Shown here: positions 1 through 10,067 of the stretch, piece after piece | Layout of the letters: each line of letters starts with the position of its first letter | Position numbering within the stretch: position 1 is the stretch's first letter | Source: Hawksworthiomyces lignivorus | Lineage: Eukaryota; Ascomycota; Sordariomycetes; Ophiostomatales; Ophiostomataceae | DNA: 64,000 nt | Reading direction: 5' to 3' | Assembly (NCBI GenBank): GCA_002917075.1 | Contig: NTMA01000008.1 | Coordinates: forward strand, 496,001-560,000 | Program-made: the position numbers and the translations under genes | Notes under the pieces: model-generated | Databases searched by the model: none | What the model saw: only the letters and a program-made list of their open reading frames with translations | What the model was told of the DNA's origin: nothing

Positions 1-159
1 ACATCATCTCCTCCTCGTTTTAGTTCTGCCGTTCTCCCCTTTGTCGAGAAGATCTTCTTCAACACGACGCCGACCCACGACTACAACAACCTGGGCACAT
101 ACGGCTCGCCCATGACCACGACATTCCCCTGGGCCACGGCAGTTCCAAAGGCGTCGTAA
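1..159 (+). CDS. 3' end of an unidentified protein-coding gene (partial)
   Basis: A reading frame is open from the window edge to a TAA at 157-159. The pyrimidine-rich stretch 1-23 ending in TTTTAG looks like a splice acceptor, so the coding part is probably the last exon, starting at about 24. The visible C-terminal peptide of about 45 residues holds an N-glycosylation sequon (NTT) and ends in FPWATAVPKAS. I recognise no family. The rest of the gene lies outside the window, so no function is assigned. Confidence 0.45.
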   Translation, partial: TSSPPRFSSAVLPFVEKIFFNTTPTHDYNNLGTYGSPMTTTFPWATAVPKAS

Positions 160-1064
160 AGATATGGCGAATGCGCGGGTGTCAGAGAGAGCAGTGAAAT
201 ACACATGTACATAGTAAAAAGGGGGAAAGGGATAAATGTCGGCGCCTTGGTCACAGATTCTCCAGTCTTCCCCAGACTCGTTAAAATGAAGCTTTATGCA
301 GTGAGCACAATGTATACAGTGCCCAGAAACAAAAAAGTAATTATCGCACTGTCCTTGGGTCATCTTCTCCCTCCACAGATTATCAGTTCCCTGCAAGCCC
401 GGTACTGTATGTAAGTGCCTATTTGCCCTGGTGCCTACTTCCTCCGCATAAGGTTTATTTCCACCAGCAACGCGCCTTCCTGGCAAAACGTGCGCATCCT
501 ATACAGTAGATACAGAAGAGCCCAGCCACTAATCAGCCACTAATCGGGCACTAATAATTTGCTCTCCGTAGCGCCTTCCGTCCACTGACCGTGTCGCGGT
601 TTCCATTCGGAAGGTGGTCCCCCCCTGTTCGCGTCATTCCCGACGCTTCCTTCCCTTACAGGGAAAGCTGTCCCCTATTATTCAGTTCCCCGGAAGCCGA
701 ATCGACGCTAGACTCTCTTTATTGCAATGTCAATTACCCTTCGCTGTTCTTTTTGACACCTATTACGGATTAGATCAAACTGTCTTTCACGCTCGAACTT
801 CTTTCAACGGTGTTCCTTTCACGACGTCGACGGTGACATCGGCACAAAGCGTCTGCTTCCACTGTCCAAACTCTGGCGGCCCTGCTTCTACTCCTCGGCT
901 CTCTTCTCGTGACCAGGCTCTCAGTTCTCAGGCGGCCGTCATGATCGCCTGGACGACCCTGCGTTCCCGGTGTCTCCGTCTAGCCTCGTCGTGATCCGCC
1001 TTAACCGCCGTCACCTCCCGACTGTCGATCTTCGCCTGCAACATCTGCCTCCTTGCGTTCTCCA
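160..1064. other. Intergenic: 3' flank of the preceding gene and leader of the ZIP gene
   Basis: No convincing gene. The second half is C/T-rich and probably contains the promoter and 5' leader of the zinc transporter starting at 1065. Short ATG-initiated frames at 591-773 and 614-994 could be upstream ORFs, but they show no recognisable protein. Confidence 0.5.
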
Positions 1065-2610
1065 ATGGAGGGCCTCAACCACCTAGCGAGGGGTACGTTG
1101 TTCTGTCTTCAATATTGACGGCCCACCTTGATGTGCCTCTAACTCTTTCTTGCTTCCCTCTAGACTGGGCCTCCATTCCGACCGACCTCCTCCGTGCCGA
1201 ACTGGAAAAGCGTATGGGCGGCATGGATGACCCGTCCAAACCGCGGCCGGTCTGCGGATCTGGCAAACGGGGCAGCTACGACACCGGGCTGCATGTCTTT
1301 GCTCTTTTTCTCATCTTGACCATCAGCACATTAGGTACGTGACGGTCGTGGCCCACACGCTGAAACTCTACAGCTTCGAAAGCTTATCCATCTATGTAGC
1401 CTGCGGGTTTCCCCTCTTCAGCCGACGCTCCAAGGGCATGCGCCCCAGCAATATCATCTTCATCTGCCAGCACTTTGGCACCGGCGTCCTCATCGCGACC
1501 GCCTTCGTCCACCTTCTTCCGACCGCCTTCATATCCCTTACCGACCCATGCCTTCCTCCCTTCTTCAACCAGGGCTACCAGCCGCTGGCCGGCCTCATCG
1601 CCATGGTCTTCGCCATCAGCGTCGTCTGGCTCGAATCCTACCTGACGACGCGCGGTGCAGGCCACTCGCATTCTCACATGTGGGAAGAAGTTGACTCTGA
1701 CGAGCCAGAAGCACCGTCTTCCTCGCTCAACGGCCTCGCACAGAGCGGACCTAGCACCGGCTTAGCTGCTCGCCGAAACCCCAGCTACCGCCCAGACAAC
1801 ATCGCCCTCGGTGATATGGGCGCTTCCGAAGGCCTCATCGCCGGCGCCTCTCCCCTGCCTGAGTCGACGCCAATACGAGTGGAAGACCCGAATCGTCACG
1901 AGAATGGGTTGACCAAGCCTGGCGACGTTAACGGCGATGACGACGATGACGATGACGACGAATCGCTGGACATGGACCTCCAGCTCGACGAGCTCAACCC
2001 CACATCAGCACGCAACGAGACCGCACACGGCCACGGCCACGGCCACGGCCACGGCCACGCCCGCGCAACATCCATCGGCGGCGAGTCGGCCGCACCGCAC
2101 ATGCCCAACGCCGAGGAGCAGAAGCGCCTGATGCTGCAGTGCATGCTGCTCGAGGCCGGCATCCTGTTCCACAGCGTCTTCATCGGCATGGCGCTCTCCG
2201 TCGCCACGGGCCCGGCCTTTGTCGTGTTCCTCGTCGCCATCGCCTTCCACCAGTGCTTCGAGGGCCTCGCCCTCGGCAGCCGCATCGCCGCCATCCACTT
2301 CCCACGCGCCTCCTACCAGCCCTGGCTCATGGTGCTGGCCTACGGCACCACCACGCCCTTTGGCCAGGCCATCGGCCTCGTCGTCCACAACATGTACGAC
2401 CCCCTCAGCCAGACGGGGCTGCTCATGGTCGGCATCATGAACGCCATCTCCAGCGGCCTGCTGCTGTTCGCCGGCCTCGTCCAGCTGCTGGCCGAGGACT
2501 TCCTCACCGAGAAGAGCTACAAGACCCTGCACGGCCGCCGCCGCACCCACGCCTTCTTGTCCGTCCTGTCCGGCGCGGCGCTCATGGCACTCGTAGGCGC
2601 ATTTGCCTGA
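1065..2610 (+). CDS. ZIP-family zinc/iron permease
   Basis: Membrane transporter that moves Zn2+ or related divalent metal into the cytosol (ZIP family). Exons are 1065-1092, 1164-1334 and 1400-2610, with introns of 71 and 65 nt (GTACGT donors, CTCTAG and TATGTAG acceptors), giving 469 aa. Joining the exons restores the helix ISTLACGFPLF. The fungal ZIP helix I-III block (IIFICQHFGTGVLIATAFVH) follows. A long variable loop carries HSHSH near 1668, an acidic aspartate run at 1937-1962 and a (GH)n run at 2029-2058. The metal-site helices IV and V show HSVFIGMAL (about 2170) and HQCFEGLALG (about 2248). The start ATG is the only one that puts both introns in frame. Plasma-membrane rather than vacuolar location is not decidable from sequence. 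Confidence 0.9.
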
Positions 2611-3067
2611 GGGAGCGCGCGATGGCTCGAAACGCACACGCTTGCACTTTTTTTGCGCAGACGACTCGTCTTCTTCCGTGGCCATTACCATTTCGCGAAG
2701 CACTAGCCCTCGTCTTCTTTCCTTTACCTTTCCTTTGTCTTCGGTTCGTCCGGCGTTTGAGGCATGTTTCATTCCATTTACAATTCAGTGTGTTTTTCGA
2801 GGCGGGAAAATGCCAGCAAACAGGGAGCGGCTAGTAAGGCCTTCGTTTATCATAGTTGAAGACCAGTATTGCTTTGGTTCTGGAATGGGGATATCAAAAG
2901 AGAGCAGCGGCAGCTTTTGGAGATAGGATATACAAGCCATAGACTAATCAATTTCGAAAAGAGACATATACGAACAAAAAGAAAACTGCACTTCGCTTGC
3001 CCTACGCGCCCTCCATGTCCCCAGAGATTTTTCTATCAGCGGTCTCTTTCTTTTTTTCACTTTGTCT
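2611..3067. other. Convergent intergenic region (3' UTRs)
   Basis: Lies between two convergent genes, so it probably holds both 3' ends. It is T-rich. No gene is seen. Confidence 0.5.
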
Positions 3068-5788
3068 TCACTCTGCTACGAATGTCCCGGCATCCCAGCC
3101 GTACGCCCGGTGCAGCCGCTTGCCTAGCCACCGCGCCGCCGCCGGCGTCAACTTGTTCGCTGCTGTCCAGGGCTCATGCACGAGCATCGGCCGCTGCGGT
3201 AGGTGGCTGTTGCGGCGGAAGCCTGTGCGAGACGCCGCGGGCTTACCGGGCGTGAACAGCCAAGCAGATCCATGCAGACGCGAGGCGGTCTCGAAGCCGG
3301 CCGCCCGCAGCGCATACACCACATCGGGCCAGGCTACTTCGGCGGGCGTGCTGGCGCGGGCAGCCGGGTCAGCCGGGTCATGGAACAGCGCCCGGAACAC
3401 TTTGGCAGTGCGCTTGTTGACCTTTGTTGGTGTGACAGTCGCAGCGGCGAGCAGCCTGCGCCCGTCGGGCCCCACAGAGGGAGGGCCTTCCGCGAAGCCA
3501 CGTGCAAAGATGTCCCGGGCGCGCGGCGTCAGCGCCTTGTGCTGCTCGAGGGCGTGCTGGACGCGCCACCAGAACTCTACGAGGCTGCGGCGGTCGGCCG
3601 CGCGCGCGGCGTCGTCGTCGTCGCCGCTGAACGCCGGCGCCGCGACGGTGAGCGGGTGCTCCAGCAGCGGCCGCAGGCGGTTCATGGACAGGTGGAAGTC
3701 CATGCCCAGGATGTCGCGGACGTCCTTGTCCTGCTGCAGCGTCTGCTCGTAGGCGGCGGCCCAGGGCTGGAAGCGGTCGAGCAGGCGGGTGGCGTGCGCG
3801 TAGAGGGCGAGGGTGGCGACCTGGTCGGCGACCCAGGGGGTGACTGCGCAGGCGGACGGCGACGAAGCCGACGAGGCAGCCTCGCGCGCCTGCCGCGTCG
3901 CGGTCTCCAATTCGTCCAGCAGCGTCTGCCGGCCCAGCAGCTGCCGTGTCGCGTCATCCTCCAGGCCCGCGAGGGTCCAGACCACGGCGGCGGTCACTTG
4001 CCGCGCGGCGGCGCTGGCGTTGCCATTGCCGTTGCCACTGCCGTTGCTGTGGTCCACCCCGTTGCCTTCCTCCTCGTCCACCATCTCTGGCGGCGCGTCG
4101 GCGCCCTCGGCGGGCACCACGACCACCTTGGCCTTGTCGCCCTCGCCCTCGGTCGCCTGCCGGAAGAAGCGCCGCAGCGGGGGCGACGCGAACGCGCCCG
4201 TGCGCAGCAGGCCCACGGGCTCGTTCTCGAAGCCGCGAAGGTGGTGGCACAGGCTGTAAAAGGCGAGCACGACGTCGCGCGGCAGCGCGCGAGGCACCGC
4301 TGCCGGCGCCTGCCGCGCCGCCGCCACCGCCTGCCGCGCCGCCGCCACCGCCCCCGCGTGCTTCTCCATCTGCTGCGCCACCAGCTGCACCTTAGCGTAC
4401 ACCAGATGCCATGACTCGACCTGCTCGAGCGCGCGGCGCAGGCAGGCGTCGACGACGGCGGCAGACGGCGCGACGGCGGCGGCGGCGGTGGCGTCCGATC
4501 CACCATCCCCGTCCCGCGGCGCCAGCCGCTCCTGCCGGTGCTCCGCCCACGCCGCCAGAGCCGCCGCCAGGTACGCCGGATCGGTGCGCAGCGCCCACAC
4601 GTGGTCCTCGGCCTCACCGACCTTGGCGTACGCGAGATTCAGCAGCGTCTGCAGGTCGAGGCCCGTCGGCGGCGGCCCGTAGGCGGCCTCGAGCGACTGC
4701 GCGGGGACGTCGTCGAACTCAGCCGCTGGCTGACCGTAGCTGTCCTCGACGGGGGCGTCGGCAGTGGCAGCAGTAAGACCCGTCGCGCCACCCAGGATGG
4801 CCGCCACGGCCAGCTGCAGGAACCGGTACAGCCGCGCCTGAATGGTCAATATCCACAGCCCCTCGCCGGGGTGGGTGCCGCGGGCGTCAAAGGAGTCCGG
4901 CGGCGGAGCTGTCGTGGTGGTGGTGCCGTCGGAGTTGGTGACGCTGCTCGATGGCTCCTCCGCAGGCGCCGGCCTCGCCGCCCCCAGCGCGTCCCACGTG
5001 AACAGCTGGCCGTACACCTCGGGCGTGGTCCGCCCCGTGAACAGCATCGAGTACTGGTTGAGGTAGCGCGGCAGCAGCGCCAGGCACGCCTTGCCCAGCC
5101 GCGTGGTGTCGAGGTCCGCCGCAGCGAACGCGTCGGGGGGCTGCCGCGCCCGCGCCCGCGCCAGCCGCCACAGCGGCCGGGTCTTATTCGCCAGATCTTC
5201 CAGGTTGACGTGTGGCCACAGGAAGGCGGCGCGGTCGTCGTCCGTCCAGGCCAGGAGCTTGACGAGGTCCGGCGACGTGCCACTGTTGGCGGCAGCCGCA
5301 GCTGGGCTGTCTCCGTCCGCAAGCTCGCTCTGCTTCTCCCGCTCGCGGCGCCGCCAGGCTACCAGGTCCGGCCTATGAGCGGCAGGGAGCACAGTCGACA
5401 GGCTGCCGGAAGTAGGTGCTTCCTTGGTGTCACCGCGCCCGGCTGCTGCTGTCACTGCCGCTGCGGCCGCAGCCGCGTCCGCCACCGCCTTGGCCGACGC
5501 CGCCCAGGCCTCCACCAGGATGTCGCGCCGCTTCTTTCTCTTCAGACCCTTCCACCGGTCGAGCAGCAGCGCCTCATTGGGGCGAACCAGCGCCTGCAGG
5601 ACCGCCCAGTCCGCGAAGATGGAGGCCGCCAGCGGCCGCGCCTGCGCGATTACCTCGCTGGGCCGGATGAACGAGGGCAGCGGCAGCCCTCCCGCCATTC
5701 CGATGTTGAGCTTGGCAAACAGGGCCCGCTCCTCGTCAGTGAAGCCCTCGGGCTCTGGGGCCGCCGTGGCGGCAGCGGCGGCAGGCAT
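3068..5788 (-). CDS. Conserved fungal protein of unknown function (906 aa, Ala-rich)
   Basis: Single-exon gene of 906 codons from the ATG at 5788. I recognise the general pattern of a widespread filamentous-fungal family without known function: an N-terminal block LLDRWKGLKRKKRRDILVEA, then HRPDLVAWRRRE, LWPHVNLEDL, PEVYGQLFTWDALG and GLWILTIQARLYRFLQL. These are spaced over about residues 70-330. Low-complexity Ala, Gly/Asn and Asp/Glu runs separate the blocks. No signal peptide or clear membrane segment is visible, so a cytosolic or nuclear protein is likely. The strand is strongly GC-rich at third positions, which produces long antisense open frames that are not genes. I cannot assign a biochemical role. 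Confidence 0.8.
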   Translation of the reverse strand: MPAAAAATAAPEPEGFTDEERALFAKLNIGMAGGLPLPSFIRPSEVIAQARPLAASIFADWAVLQALVRPNEALLLDRWKGLKRKKRRDILVEAWAASAKAVADAAAAAAAVTAAAGRGDTKEAPTSGSLSTVLPAAHRPDLVAWRRREREKQSELADGDSPAAAAANSGTSPDLVKLLAWTDDDRAAFLWPHVNLEDLANKTRPLWRLARARARQPPDAFAAADLDTTRLGKACLALLPRYLNQYSMLFTGRTTPEVYGQLFTWDALGAARPAPAEEPSSSVTNSDGTTTTTAPPPDSFDARGTHPGEGLWILTIQARLYRFLQLAVAAILGGATGLTAATADAPVEDSYGQPAAEFDDVPAQSLEAAYGPPPTGLDLQTLLNLAYAKVGEAEDHVWALRTDPAYLAAALAAWAEHRQERLAPRDGDGGSDATAAAAVAPSAAVVDACLRRALEQVESWHLVYAKVQLVAQQMEKHAGAVAAARQAVAAARQAPAAVPRALPRDVVLAFYSLCHHLRGFENEPVGLLRTGAFASPPLRRFFRQATEGEGDKAKVVVVPAEGADAPPEMVDEEEGNGVDHSNGSGNGNGNASAAARQVTAAVVWTLAGLEDDATRQLLGRQTLLDELETATRQAREAASSASSPSACAVTPWVADQVATLALYAHATRLLDRFQPWAAAYEQTLQQDKDVRDILGMDFHLSMNRLRPLLEHPLTVAAPAFSGDDDDAARAADRRSLVEFWWRVQHALEQHKALTPRARDIFARGFAEGPPSVGPDGRRLLAAATVTPTKVNKRTAKVFRALFHDPADPAARASTPAEVAWPDVVYALRAAGFETASRLHGSAWLFTPGKPAASRTGFRRNSHLPQRPMLVHEPWTAANKLTPAAARWLGKRLHRAYGWDAGTFVAE

Positions 5789-6286
5789 TGTAATGTAGGG
5801 ATCTTTGTATACACAATGAAGGAGGCAGTCTGCATAAATAGGTCAAGGCTACACAGAGCTGCTTCGCGATTGGTACGAATGGTGAAGCTGCTGAACCCGG
5901 TCCCCTTGGCCTCCGTTTCAATTGAGATGGAAGAAGCTTCTTCTTGAACACTTGGTCAATTATCACGTGTAATTTGCCGGAGCTGCTAAATAGATTCACT
6001 ATTTTGTTGCATCACCCCTGGATGATATTCTGGGTAATATACAGCGGCTTGGAGACGTGCCGTGCGGAGACACCCTTCTTATTTTTCTGGGGGATCTGCA
6101 CAGTTAAAGCCCTTGTATCGTAAATTACATTGAGCCTCTCTCCGTGTGTGATAATATTTCCTCTTTGGGAAGAACTCGGCTCAATGACAGAGCTTTCATA
6201 GAGTGTGTCATATACAATCTCCCCCCGGGCCGCCATTGAGGACAATATAGGACGGCCGAGGCGCAAGTTCTCCCCAAGGCTCGTCT
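5789..6286. other. Intergenic, no gene seen
   Basis: Lies between the start of the 906-aa gene and the stop of the ammonia-lyase-like gene, both on the minus strand. It should hold the promoter of the former and the 3' UTR of the latter. Short open frames here have no family features. Confidence 0.5.
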
Positions 6287-7830
6287 CTATATCGATGGCA
6301 CTTCATACGGACGTGGGCCCTCTGTGCAGAACAGAACTACGACTGAGTCGTGGTCTAGCCCCACGATGTCGCGCGCCTCCGCATTAATCTTGCGCAGCCC
6401 TGCCAGCGTAGCCGCGCCACAGGGACCGGCCAGCACGCCATCGATACTACTGCTTCCGTTCCCGTCGTCACCCTCGACGATTTCACTCAGCGGCTTCATG
6501 TCGGACGGGTCAATTCGGTCGTTCGCTACGTCGTCTGCCTGTTCGCCGCGCATAGCTGCGCTCGCCTCACGTGCTTCGCGAGCGGCCAACGTCTCGGTGT
6601 GGCGCAGCTGCTGCACGGCGACGTGCGCCTGCCGGTCGGACACGGCGACGCTGTAGTCGACGCCGGCATGCAAGATGGGCCAGGCCGTCTCGGAGAGAGT
6701 ACCGCAGTTGAGGCCGGCCATGATGGTGATGGCAGTAGCCACGGTAGTGCGGTGGCCCACGGCGAGCGAGGCGCGCAGGCAGGCGGCGGTGTCGGCCTCG
6801 ACGGTGAGGACGCGAGCAACACGTGGAACGGGGAACCGCGCCGTGTCCGCCGACGCTTCGGCGGTCTCCGGTATTGCATCGCGAGTCGGAATGCCGCCCT
6901 TGTAGTGCTGTGTGACCGCTTGAGCGATGGAGCCCGCGCCGACAGGAACGATGGCGTGCGTGGCCGTCAAGCCGCCCGTCACCGCTAGCACCTGCTCGTC
7001 TGTCTCGGACAGCATTGAGCTGTATCCTTCGACAACCCACTGCTTTTGTTAGCCGACGATTTGCAGCAAGTAGAGGGTGTTGCAACAGAAACATAGGGGG
7101 GGCAAAAGGAAGTTGGCGAACACACGTTGGGAATCTCTTCGTAGCCGTCCCAACCGACGTCCAGTACCAACAGGGATCCCGTCTTAGCGGCGTCCTGGCA
7201 GGCCACAGCCACGCAGTCGTCGTACGTGGCACCTTCGACAACGCGCACATCGGCACCCTCAGCGCGCAGCAGCTCGCGCGTCGCCTCTGGCATGAACCAT
7301 GGCACATGCAAACGACACGGCACGTCGCCGAAGAGCCTCGCCATGCGGGCCAGCGCGCGGCCCCAGTTTCCCTCGGTGGTGGACACAATCTGCAGCGGGC
7401 GAGTCGTGGCCGGCGTGGTTGGCGAGTGTGCCCGACTGTTGTGCAGGCGCACAGTGTCTGCCAGTGCCTCCAGTGACGTGTCTGTAGCCTCACACAGGTC
7501 AAGAGCGACCAGCAGCGCGCGGTAGAGAGCCCACGATGCACCCACGACCTTGAAGGACGGCAGGCCGAAGCGGTCAGACTCGTCTTTTAGCAGCAGGTGG
7601 CGGATGCCGAGCTCCTTAGCCAGCTCTGGGAGCGAATGCAGCGGCGTTGGCGCATACCCAGGCAGCTGACGGTGGAAGGCCAGCACGGCGGGATTTGGCT
7701 TCTGGCCGGCTCCCGATGACGTCAGCGCATTGGGGCTCGTCGACCGGGTTGGCCCCGACGACGAGCGGACGTCCACGGCGGAAAAGTCGGGCTGTCCAGA
7801 TGGTGGCGGATTCAAGATTTTCTCCTCCAT
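6287..7830 (-). CDS. Diaminopropionate ammonia-lyase-like PLP enzyme
   Basis: Fold-type II PLP enzyme, predicted to deaminate 2,3-diaminopropionate (or a related amino acid) to pyruvate and ammonia in the cytosol. Exons are 7126-7830 and 6287-7039. The 86-nt intron (GTGTGT...AAGCAG) joins EEIPN to WVVEGYSSM, a join typical of this family. The product is 485 aa. The PLP lysine is K94 in LPSFKVVGASWA. The phosphate-cradle glycine loop is VPVGAGSIAQAV early in exon 2, and the C-terminal CTEG is also seen. The N-terminal 45 residues are Ser/Pro-rich and probably disordered. Bacterial relatives are about 400 aa, so this protein is longer, partly because of acidic and serine-rich insertions near residues 370-440. 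Exact substrate specificity is inferred from the family pattern only. Confidence 0.85.
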
Positions 7831-8396
7831 GCGGGCTGTATATGGTGTGTATAGATGCAGTGTTATTCCAGCTTGAATTTTATTCCCAATGATAATTGTA
7901 TTGTAGTTTATGTTTCTTCTCTCTTGATAAGGGTATTTAGAAAAAAGAAGGAATTTTCTATTTCCAAATAAACTTTACAAAATTATTGAAACTTTGGGGG
8001 AATCCTGATAGTTTGCAGTGCATACGAAAGAAGAAAGTAGAATAGAAGCAACAGGCCAATTATCTCTACGTTAACAGCGGCGTCTATACCAAAGGTAAAA
8101 TCAGGTTTCCAACAAAGACGTGCTGGGTGGCGGGCAAGACGGAGCATTTCTTAGCTCTCCGCAGCTAACGAGTCCAAAACTAGGCGTCTTATTAACGCAT
8201 GCATTATTTAGTGATTTTCTCCTTTCTAGTTGTGGTAACAATATTCTTATCGAGGTTCTGCGGGACACGCCACCTATTTAACCGCCTGTGATGTGTGCCG
8301 CACGTGTGTACATTTTTTTCAGCCCATGTCGGACCGTTCTCTCGGCTCGTAGTCCACTGGGGAACCCATCGCGATGTGACAGTCCTCGGTCCAATC
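7831..8396. other. Divergent intergenic region
   Basis: AT-rich spacer between two divergently transcribed genes (ammonia-lyase-like on minus, secreted protein on plus). It presumably contains both promoters. No gene or repeat is seen. Confidence 0.5.
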
Positions 8397-9129
8397 ATGA
8401 CTTTCTGGCTGGTGCTGTTGTTGCTGGCCTTGCGGGTCCACGCACTCCAGACTGCACAGCCTTGCTCTCTCCTCGACCAAGATGGCAACGTCGCCGACGG
8501 CGCTGCCTACTCATGGACCCTCCGCAATCTCACGGTCGACACCAGCCCGCTGTCACTAGCTGAGAGCACGCGTTCTGGTGGTGACGACATCGGTCCGCGC
8601 AACGTCAGCTTCGTTCTGTCCACGCCGGCCCTAGATCATCAGTTGCGCTGTCGGGGCGCCCGCTACCCTCCAGAAGACGACGTGTGGCAGGCGTGCACCG
8701 GAGACGGCGGTGACGGCGGAGACGGCGACAATTTCGGCACACAGCCGGCAGAAGCGGGCGTGTGGGTGACCTTCTCGACCGACTTCCTGATCAACAACTA
8801 CGTCGAGCTCAACCAGACGTGGATCTGCCAGAGCAAAGACAAGAGGTAGGTGGCGCCGCGGCTCTGCTCGCTGTGCGAGAAATGCACTGCTGACCTCACG
8901 CAGAGTCAAGATGCAGGCGACCGGAGGCGAGAGCCTCGGCTGGTTTGTCTGTGATAGAAATATGTCTGTGGCTGTCTTGGAGGCCGTGCCAGGTCACTGT
9001 CAGCATGTGCAGCCTCTGCTGTCACCGAGCGAGGCGCTCGAGGGGGCGGTGACGGCGACCAATTGGACTGCAGCCGAGGGAGATGTGATTCACGCCGCAT
9101 CTATTGTCGTTGAAGAGATATCACCTTAG
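8397..9129 (+). CDS. Small secreted protein, unknown function
   Basis: Predicted extracellular protein of 224 aa. Exons are 8397-8845 and 8904-9129. The 58-nt intron (GTAGGT...ACGCAG) restores SKDKRVKMQATGGESLGWF across the junction. Residues 1-16 (MTFWLVLLLLALRVHA) are a clear signal peptide, with likely cleavage before LQTAQPC. The mature part has about six cysteines and several N-glycosylation sequons (NLT, NVS, NQT, NMS, NWT). The start ATG is the one directly before the hydrophobic segment. An upstream in-frame ATG would put about 34 residues ahead of it. The family is not recognised. Size, cysteines and secretion fit the broad class of fungal small secreted proteins, but effector activity is not shown by the sequence. 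Confidence 0.8.
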
Positions 9130-10067
9130 CACAGCTTTGTATACCACGTCTATCACAGTCTTTTGAGTTTAGTAGAAAGACATGTACCACCCTAAGACCT
9201 AGATGTATTCAGTCATAAGTATGCAATGTTGCAAAACCTGAGCATGACTCGAAAGGCGAAACGTCGAAAGGCTGAACAAACAGCCTGCCCCAATAAATAT
9301 GCATAAAAGATAAAAAAAGAGCAAATACAAACGTACTCGATGAAGACGCATAATTTCAAATACAAGACTAATAAGAAATGAGACGTTCTTCTTCAGTATC
9401 AAACTTTACCACACGTCATAGTATTTAGCAATTTTAAAAATAACCTTTCAATTTTGAATATTGTCGAGGCTACCCTTCTCCAGCGGTCCGTTTTCAGGTC
9501 AAAATGAAGATGATATACACCATATGCCAATTGCAGTGCAGATGCTAGGAACGAAGCGAAGGTATAACGTGTAGAAATAAATCAAGCCAATATACAAAAC
9601 ACCTCAAACAAGCTGAAAACCGAGTAGAAATAAAACGCCAAAAACGCTGGTTATTAATGCACCCAAAAACAGCCATAGGTGTCAGGTGTTAGCATCCGCC
9701 AACTGCCCCAAATCATGGCCTCTAACTGAATTCGTATATATGCCAGTTACCCCGTAGTGCTTCCAAAGTATGTCCCAGATTCCCAATGCGGCTATCACCA
9801 AAACTCATAACAACGTGTCAGGACGCATGTTGGAGCATGCGCACATTTTCAACCAAATGTCGAATAGGAGAAGCGTAGTCACCAGATAACATGCAATGCA
9901 GAGGCGAACGATTCCTGCCTCGGAATGGCGCACCCGCCTGCATCAACACGACTCAGGACGTCAACACAGAGCGCCTCCGCCGTGGTCAACCACAACCAAA
10001 CCCTATACCGCTCGAGGTCTATCCGCTCATTATCCCTTGCGGCTCGGTCCTCATCTTCTTGAGCACT
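9130..10067. other. Convergent intergenic region, AT-rich
   Basis: About 940 bp between the secreted-protein gene and the kinase stop codon, probably two 3' UTRs plus spacer. Plus-strand open frames beginning around 9891 are antisense to the kinase 3' end and are not supported. Confidence 0.5.

Noticed and set aside
4538..5947. 469-codon plus-strand open frame antisense to the 906-aa gene
   Set aside because: Shadow of a GC-rich coding strand: Arg/Gly/Pro-rich translation without family motifs, while the minus strand has a conserved protein pattern.
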